Made by a program: the position numbers and the translations under genes | Shown: piece after piece, positions 6,695-11,710 of the stretch | Layout of the letters: every line of letters begins with the position of its first letter | Position numbering within the stretch: the stretch's first letter is position 1 | Source of the DNA: Bacteroidota bacterium | GTDB taxonomy: Bacteria; Bacteroidota; Bacteroidia; UKL13-3 | Reading direction: 5' to 3' | Assembly (NCBI GenBank): GCA_947462865.1 | Contig: CANHRW010000045.1 | Span: forward strand, 1-11,710 | Length of the DNA stretch: 11,710 bases | Notes under the pieces: model-generated | The model's input: only the letters and a program-made list of their open reading frames with translations | Database searches by the model: none | What the model was told of the DNA's origin: nothing

Positions 6695-8773
6695 TTAAAT
6701 AAAGCCATTCCACTTTCTAATGGCCCATTCTATTACAGCAAAGCAAAGCAGTATATAAAATAGGAAACGAAAGGCAACCAATTCTTTGACTAATTCTGTT
6801 TCAGCAATCACTTGTTTGGCAGGGTATTGTTTGATTAAGAGATCAGGTAATGTTTGCATGTTTTCATAGCCTAAAAATTGCGCATTCGACTGTTCAGCAA
6901 TTTGCTTCAAAACAGTGTGGTTAGCACCCGATTGATTGCGTTCTGCCAAAACCTGTTTTACCTGAATACTTCCCTTCTTTTTAAAACCAACTTGGCCTGC
7001 TAGTTCGCATTGGTAGTTGTATGTTCCAGGCTCCAACAAACCCGCATTTAAAAAGTAAGATTTAGCAGTTTTATCAAATTCAAATTGATACGATTTATTT
7101 CTAGAGTTGGTTAATTCCAACTGGAGCTTTTTTGAATTATCAGGTTCAAACAACTCATTAAAATAGGCTGCTTCAAACTGTACAGCTTCATTTTCCTCGA
7201 ATAATTTCTTGAGGGGCTTAACCCTAAACCTGCTTTTGTCTTCTTTGCCTGCTATGTATTGGATAGTTTTTGAAAGCATGGAAACTAAAAATTCATCATT
7301 GCTTGCTTGTTTGTTCAAGAGCAACCTCCAATGCCACAGACCTTCTCCACAAAAAAATGCCTTTTTAATTGCATGGTTCTTTAAGAAAAAAAGCAACGGA
7401 GTTTCTGTTTTTACGTACCCTATTTGCTGAGCCAAAATTACTTCAGCATAAGGTGCTAGTAAATAATTTCCATAAGGCACAATTAAAGGAGGCAATTGAT
7501 CTAGGGTATAATTATCTGATGAAGAAACAAATAAATTATCGGCATTTACATTCCAAGCTTTAGCCTCAGTAGTATTGGTTCTACCAGAAACAATTTCAAA
7601 TCCTGATTGCAATTTGTTCATAGCAACCAAACCTGTATTTGCACCAATAAAATGCAATTGTGGCATTTGAGCCAAATTCAATTGTTCTAATAGCGGAAGT
7701 CCTTCTCCTTTTAGGCCTGGCAATTGGTACAAGATATACAAATCGGCCTTTTGAATCATAGAAGCATTGTGCGATTGCAGAGAAACCACTTCTAGTTCTA
7801 TGTTCTTATTGGCAATTAATAATTGTTTAATTGCGGCAATATCTGGGTGAGGAACTGCATACACTAACACAATTTTTTGTTTCGACTTAATTACCTCAAC
7901 GACTGCTTGTAATTGGTTGTTGACCAATGTTCTTTCTCCTTTTACAGGAACCAATTGAATTTGATAATTGTGAATTCCTTCTTTTTGGGACTGCACCTCA
8001 AACACACAATTCTGTGATTGATTGCCTTTGAATTGAATTGGCTTAGTGGCTATGCACTTGCCATTTTCTATGAGTTGAGCCTGCGTTTGTATTGAATTAA
8101 AACCTTTAGACTGGGCAGTAAATTCAATGGTAAAAGCATTGCCTTCAAAAACAAGCTCGTTAAATTTTGGATGATGTATCCAACAATCTTTAAATGCAAA
8201 GGTATCGCCTGTACCTACAGTAAAAATTGGAAATTTAAATTCATTGGCCAAATAAGTTGGGTTTGAACCTGTATTGTAATTTCCGTCTGAAATGAACACC
8301 ATGGCACCTGCTTGCACAGCAGAAAAACGCATGTTAGCCTCATCAAATAGGGCGTCAAATCCAGTGAGTTTACCTTTAAAATCAAATGAATCATTGGTAG
8401 AAATTTGGTCTGAAAAATGAACCGTCTGTACAGTGTATTCATTTGCTAGTTTTTGGGAAAGTGCTGCAACTTGTGCTTGTAAATTCTTTTTTATTTCTAA
8501 AGAATCTTGGTGCAAAAGCATGCTTTCTGAATTGTCTACTGCCACCAATAACAATGGCTTTAAATAATTGGTTTGTTTCCATTTAAACAATGGTCCAAGC
8601 AGCAATAGGAACAAAGAAAATACGAGTGCAGATCTAAAAAAAACAAGCAGGTATTGAAGCCATTTAGAGGCAATTTGCAATGGATTTTTGGCGTACAACC
8701 ACCTTCCAATTACCAATGATAAAATCAATAAAAATGGAAGGATCCACCAAAAATAGGGCTGACTAAAACTCAT
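6695..8773 (-). CDS. Membrane-anchored VWA-domain protein with GATase-like middle region
   Basis: A 692-residue membrane protein. Two N-terminal transmembrane segments lie at about 8-27 and 40-62, and one at the C-terminus at about 668-686, so the bulk is a single soluble region between membrane anchors. From about 72 a von Willebrand A domain begins, with an intact metal-binding (MIDAS) DxSxS motif, DNSES (80-84), and a later FISDG (about 157-161). An Ig-like beta region (about 195-290) follows. Next comes a segment starting KIVLVYAVPHPDIAAIKQLL (about 296-315) that resembles a class I glutamine-amidotransferase-like fold without an obvious catalytic Cys-His pair. I recall large VWA/GATase-like membrane proteins of this sort in Bacteroidota and Planctomycetes, without a settled function. 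It follows fabG by 16 bases on the same strand and is probably co-transcribed. A role in envelope protein assembly is a guess. Confidence 0.8.
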   Translation of the reverse strand: MSFSQPYFWWILPFLLILSLVIGRWLYAKNPLQIASKWLQYLLVFFRSALVFSLFLLLLGPLFKWKQTNYLKPLLLVAVDNSESMLLHQDSLEIKKNLQAQVAALSQKLANEYTVQTVHFSDQISTNDSFDFKGKLTGFDALFDEANMRFSAVQAGAMVFISDGNYNTGSNPTYLANEFKFPIFTVGTGDTFAFKDCWIHHPKFNELVFEGNAFTIEFTAQSKGFNSIQTQAQLIENGKCIATKPIQFKGNQSQNCVFEVQSQKEGIHNYQIQLVPVKGERTLVNNQLQAVVEVIKSKQKIVLVYAVPHPDIAAIKQLLIANKNIELEVVSLQSHNASMIQKADLYILYQLPGLKGEGLPLLEQLNLAQMPQLHFIGANTGLVAMNKLQSGFEIVSGRTNTTEAKAWNVNADNLFVSSSDNYTLDQLPPLIVPYGNYLLAPYAEVILAQQIGYVKTETPLLFFLKNHAIKKAFFCGEGLWHWRLLLNKQASNDEFLVSMLSKTIQYIAGKEDKSRFRVKPLKKLFEENEAVQFEAAYFNELFEPDNSKKLQLELTNSRNKSYQFEFDKTAKSYFLNAGLLEPGTYNYQCELAGQVGFKKKGSIQVKQVLAERNQSGANHTVLKQIAEQSNAQFLGYENMQTLPDLLIKQYPAKQVIAETELVKELVAFRFLFYILLCFAVIEWAIRKWNGFI

Positions 8774-8789
8774 CCTACAAATTCAATTG

Positions 8790-9545
8790 TTACATCACCA
8801 TCCCACCACATACATGAATGGTTTGACCACTGATATATGCAGCTGCATCAGAAGCCAAAAACAACACACAATTAGCAACATCAGCAGGTGAGCCACCACG
8901 CTTTAAAGGAATTGATTTAATCCATTCTGCCTTAACTTCATCACTCAAGGCTTCGGTCATTTCAGTTTCAATGAATCCAGGGGCAATGGCATTGCAACGG
9001 ATATTTCTTGACCCTAATTCTTGTGCGACAGATTTGGTTAAACCAATCATTCCAGCTTTTGAAGCTGCGTAATTGGCCTGACCAGCATTGCCCGTAACAC
9101 CAACAACCGAAGTAATATTAATGATAGAACCTTGTTTGGCTTTCATCATGGGGCGCATAGCTGATTTGGTTAATGCAAAGGCTGATTTTAAATTCGTATC
9201 TAATACCTCATCCCATTGTTGTTCTGTCATTCTCATTAACAATCCATCTCTTGTAATTCCAGCATTGTTCACCAAAATATCAAGGGTGCCAAATTCTTTT
9301 AAAATTTCTTCTACCAATACATCAGCTTCGGCAAAATTGGCTGCATTACTTTGATAGCCTTTTGCACGAATACCCAACTGAATCAATTCTTGTTCAAACA
9401 CCTTGGCTTTTTCAACAGAACTTACAAACGTAAACGCAACATTTGCCCCAGCTTTAGCTAAAGCCAAAGCGATGCCTTTACCAATTCCTCTTGATGCGCC
9501 TGTTACCAAGGCTGTTTTACCCGTTAAATCTAACAATTGACTCAT
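8790..9545 (-). CDS. fabG: 3-oxoacyl-[acyl-carrier-protein] reductase FabG (SDR family)
   Basis: It reduces 3-oxoacyl-ACP to (3R)-hydroxyacyl-ACP with NADPH in the fatty-acid elongation cycle, in the cytoplasm. The 251 residues match the usual length. Visible features are the nucleotide-binding TGASRGIG (15-22), NNAG (93-96), and the catalytic tetrad Asn118, Ser146, Tyr159 and Lys163 in the Y-x-x-x-K motif YAASK. PGFIETEMT and a C-terminal GQTIHVCGGM, the FabG tetramer-contact end, also fit. Conservation is strong enough to prefer FabG over a generic SDR, although acetoacetyl-CoA reductases look similar. No other fab genes or acpP flank it, so it stands outside a classical fab cluster. It is driven by the best promoter in the window and leads into the VWA membrane-protein gene. 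Confidence 0.93.
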   Translation of the reverse strand: MSQLLDLTGKTALVTGASRGIGKGIALALAKAGANVAFTFVSSVEKAKVFEQELIQLGIRAKGYQSNAANFAEADVLVEEILKEFGTLDILVNNAGITRDGLLMRMTEQQWDEVLDTNLKSAFALTKSAMRPMMKAKQGSIINITSVVGVTGNAGQANYAASKAGMIGLTKSVAQELGSRNIRCNAIAPGFIETEMTEALSDEVKAEWIKSIPLKRGGSPADVANCVLFLASDAAAYISGQTIHVCGGMVM

Positions 9546-9565
9546 AGTTTAAATTTTGTTTTGAA

Positions 9566-9596
9566 CAAATATAATAGCAAGGCTAGCTTTTACAAA
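9566..9596 (-). promoter_or_regulatory. Consensus Bacteroidota promoter of fabG
   Basis: On the minus strand TTTG (9593-9596), exactly 19 bases (9574-9592) and TATATTTG (9566-9573) match both parts of the known Bacteroidota consensus TTTG / TAnnTTTG. The -7 box ends 20 bases before the fabG ATG, giving a short AT-rich leader with no Shine-Dalgarno sequence. It probably drives fabG and the VWA gene together. Confidence 0.75.
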
Positions 9597-9683
9597 TTTT
9601 ACACACTATTTGGATGCAGCCTTTTAAAACTATTAAATTAAAATAAATGACGCTACATTGACTATTTTTTCGGTAAATTGCCC

Positions 9684-11710
9684 GTGTTGAAACAGCTCAA
9701 ATTGGGTATCGGTTTACTTGCATTATTACTCCAAGTACAAACAATTTGGGGGCAGGGTATTCTTACGCCATTTGGTCAAAACCGGGTACAACATACTCGA
9801 TTTGAATGGTCGTTTTTGCGTTCAGAAAATTTTGATGCATTTTTTTATTCTGGCGGTAAAGAGCTTGCAAACTATGGTATTCGAACAGCTGAAGAAAATT
9901 TACAATTTCTTCAAAAAACCATTGACCATCGGTTAACTGCACGTGTAGAAATTATTTGTTATAACAATTTATCAGATTTTAAACAAAGCAATTTTGGCCT
10001 TGAAGAAATGGCACAAAATACAGGAGGATATACCAATGTTGTCAGCAATAAAATAGCTATTTATTTTGATGGAGACCATGCCCATTTACAAGCCCAAATT
10101 AAAGAAGGATTGGCATTGGTTATTTTAAATGAAGTTTTATACGGAGGTTCTATTGCTGAGCGCGTTCAAAATGCCACCTTAATGAATCTACCAGAATGGT
10201 ATTTACGTGGACTGACAACTTATTTGGCTAAACCTTGGAACTCAACTTTAGACAACCAACTGAAAGATTGGATACTCAGTAAGAAGAAGCACCGTTTTAA
10301 CAGGCTTTGTCAAAAAGACCCAATATTTGCTGGTCAAAGTATGTGGAAGTTTCTGATAGAAAACAACGATGCCGATTTTGTATCCAATCTAATTTATTTA
10401 ACGCGTTTATCCAGAAATTATGAAACTGCGCTCGGATATATTCTTAACAAGCCCTTTAAAGAAATTGAAAAAGATTGGGGAAACTATTACCAAGATGCTT
10501 ATAAAAAAGAAGAGTTACTGAGAGATTTTCCTCAAAATGGATTTAAAATAAAACGAAGAATTGCGCAGTACATTGAACCCAGTTTAAGTACCAGCCCCAA
10601 GGGCAATTTTACAGCTTTTACAACCAATAAAAATGGCAAATACAAGGTTTGGCTTTTAGACCATAAAAACAGTAAAACTAAAAAAATATTCAAAGGAGGC
10701 TTAAAATACAACCAATTAATTATAGACCATTCTTTTCCAGTTTTAGCCTGGCAATCTGGAGGCGATAAACTGGCTTATGTTTTTGAAAAAAAGGGCAGCG
10801 TGTGGATGCATTTAATAGACTTGGTTAACCACAAAAAAGAAAGCATCCGTTTTTTAAAATTCGACAAAATAACTGGAATGGATTTCAGTGAAAATGGCCG
10901 GTCTATTGTATTTTCTGCAGTTAGAAAAGGACAATCAGATTTGTACTTGTACGATATACCAACCCGAAAAGAAAGACAATTAACTTTTGATTTTTGGGAC
11001 GACAAAGACCCCAAATTTGTTTCGAATTCTGAAGCCATTGCGTTCAGTTCCAATAGGTTGTCAGATTCACTTGGTGTAAAGAACCAAAACAGACTCAATA
11101 CCGAAAATAATTTTGACATTTTTTTGTATGATGTCAGTACTTTTAGCCCTAAGTTAAAACGGTATACCAATACCCCATTTATCAACGAAACAAAACCTGT
11201 AGCATATAACCAACAATACATTGCTTATTTAAGCGACTACAACGGAATTGTAAATAGATATGTGAGTAAGATGGAGGAGGTATATGATTACACGCAATTG
11301 TTACTCTACAAAAAAGATTCGCTAATACCAGAAACACTCTCATACAGAAACACCGCAGAACGTCCTCAATTCATCTCTCATTTGTTTGAAAAAACAGACT
11401 CTGTAATTGTGATGAAAGAACAAGTTTACACCTACCCCCTCAGCAATTACCACCGCAATATCTTAGACTTTGACATTGCCAAACAAACAGGCCAGCTAAC
11501 AGAAATTGTTCAATACCAACAAAAGTATTTTATCAAATTTGCTCCAGTTGAAAAAGAAATTGAGCAAGCCGCTTTAAGCATTGAGTCTTACCCCAATTTA
11601 TTCCGTTTAAAATCAGGCATAGCAGACAAACCTTTTAGTGCGGGTTTACAAGTTTATGCCCCATCTGAAGAACAAGCGTCTTCTAATAAGGCAGCTACAT
11701 TAGATTTAAC
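9684..11710 (+). CDS. Secreted TolB-like/PD40 beta-propeller protein with degenerate peptidase-like N-domain, partial
   Basis: The frame is open from an in-frame stop at 9648-9650 to the right edge, giving 675 codons without a stop. Residues 1-24 are a signal peptide (LKQLKLGIGLLALLLQVQTIWGQG). Residues about 30-270 resemble the peptidase-MA/gluzincin fold: KEGLALVIL (about 138-146) stands where HExxH is expected, and LPEWYLRGLTTYL (about 170-182) where LPxWxxEGxAxY is expected. The zinc-binding histidines and the third ligand are missing, so proteolysis is unlikely. From about 298 come TolB/PD40-type blades: SPKGNFTAFTTNKNGKYKVWLLD, WQSGGDKLAYVFEKKGSVWMHLID, FSENGRSIVFSA...DLYLYD and AIAFSSNR. 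I recall similar very large proteins annotated as TolB in Bacteroidota; true TolB is about 430 residues, so this is not orthologous. I chose the GTG at 9684; a TTG at 9687, giving an MKQ start, is equally possible. A TAAATTG (9674-9680) just upstream is a weak -7 candidate. Confidence 0.8.
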   Translation, partial: MLKQLKLGIGLLALLLQVQTIWGQGILTPFGQNRVQHTRFEWSFLRSENFDAFFYSGGKELANYGIRTAEENLQFLQKTIDHRLTARVEIICYNNLSDFKQSNFGLEEMAQNTGGYTNVVSNKIAIYFDGDHAHLQAQIKEGLALVILNEVLYGGSIAERVQNATLMNLPEWYLRGLTTYLAKPWNSTLDNQLKDWILSKKKHRFNRLCQKDPIFAGQSMWKFLIENNDADFVSNLIYLTRLSRNYETALGYILNKPFKEIEKDWGNYYQDAYKKEELLRDFPQNGFKIKRRIAQYIEPSLSTSPKGNFTAFTTNKNGKYKVWLLDHKNSKTKKIFKGGLKYNQLIIDHSFPVLAWQSGGDKLAYVFEKKGSVWMHLIDLVNHKKESIRFLKFDKITGMDFSENGRSIVFSAVRKGQSDLYLYDIPTRKERQLTFDFWDDKDPKFVSNSEAIAFSSNRLSDSLGVKNQNRLNTENNFDIFLYDVSTFSPKLKRYTNTPFINETKPVAYNQQYIAYLSDYNGIVNRYVSKMEEVYDYTQLLLYKKDSLIPETLSYRNTAERPQFISHLFEKTDSVIVMKEQVYTYPLSNYHRNILDFDIAKQTGQLTEIVQYQQKYFIKFAPVEKEIEQAALSIESYPNLFRLKSGIADKPFSAGLQVYAPSEEQASSNKAATLDL

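Noticed and set aside
6681..6703. Possible terminator between the convergent ABC and VWA genes (TTTATT ... AATAAA)
   Set aside because: The stem is only six A/T pairs with an 11-base loop, no G/C pairs and no T-tract; such matches are common in AT-rich DNA.
9718..9936. Plus-strand open frame of 72 codons
   Set aside because: It overlaps the N-terminal region of the TolB-like gene in another frame and has no family features.
10775..11221. Minus-strand open frame of 148 codons
   Set aside because: It lies entirely opposite the TolB-like gene, whose frame shows clear PD40 blades; it is a reading-frame shadow.

Overview
The window looks like chromosomal DNA of a low-GC member of the Bacteroidota. 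The evidence is: Bacteroidota-type promoters (TTTG, about 19 bases, TAnnTTTG), almost no Shine-Dalgarno sequences, a typical secreted-protein start ending in KAQ, and a large TolB-like/PD40 protein of a kind I associate with this phylum. I cannot name a genus. There are nine protein genes, two of them cut by the window edges. I see no RNA genes, CRISPR array, insertion sequence or transposase. No stretch longer than 300 bases lacks a gene; the largest gaps are 145 (696-840), 138 (9546-9683), 125 (2415-2539) and 117 (4797-4913) bases, all between divergent genes.

Left part, 1-1239: an AT-rich accessory pair. A secreted beta-propeller-like protein (minus strand, cut at the left edge) diverges from a small XRE-family regulator (plus strand). 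The 145-base spacer holds two copies of GTACT-N5-AGTAC with centres 52 bases apart. A perfect 26-base palindrome lies between them, and the regulator's predicted promoter is threaded through the palindrome and the second copy. This is the most distinctive and least explained part of the window. Base composition (about 28% GC in lines counted by hand) and heavy ATA codon use change abruptly at the shared stop codons at 1236-1239.

Middle, 1236-6680: housekeeping genes at about 40% GC. In order they are a membrane-anchored MltD-like lytic transglycosylase with a LysM domain (minus), an RluD-type pseudouridine synthase (plus), a PcaF/PaaJ-like thiolase (minus) and an MsbA-like ABC exporter (plus). 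They alternate in strand, with tight divergent promoters and nearly touching convergent ends.

Right part, 6695-11710: fabG followed after 16 bases by a large VWA-domain membrane protein, probably one transcript from a near-consensus promoter. Diverging from it is a long secreted TolB-like/PD40 protein, cut at the right edge, whose N-terminal region looks like a zinc peptidase that has lost its metal ligands.

One recurrent regulatory pattern stands out. At least three genes (rluD, the thiolase, the ABC exporter) have an exact TAnnTTTG box ending only 4-6 bases before the start codon, and the transglycosylase has a one-mismatch version 3 bases before it. This suggests leaderless or nearly leaderless transcripts. 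I did not find a clearly new biological system. The regulator/propeller locus with its ordered operator array is the best candidate for closer study.
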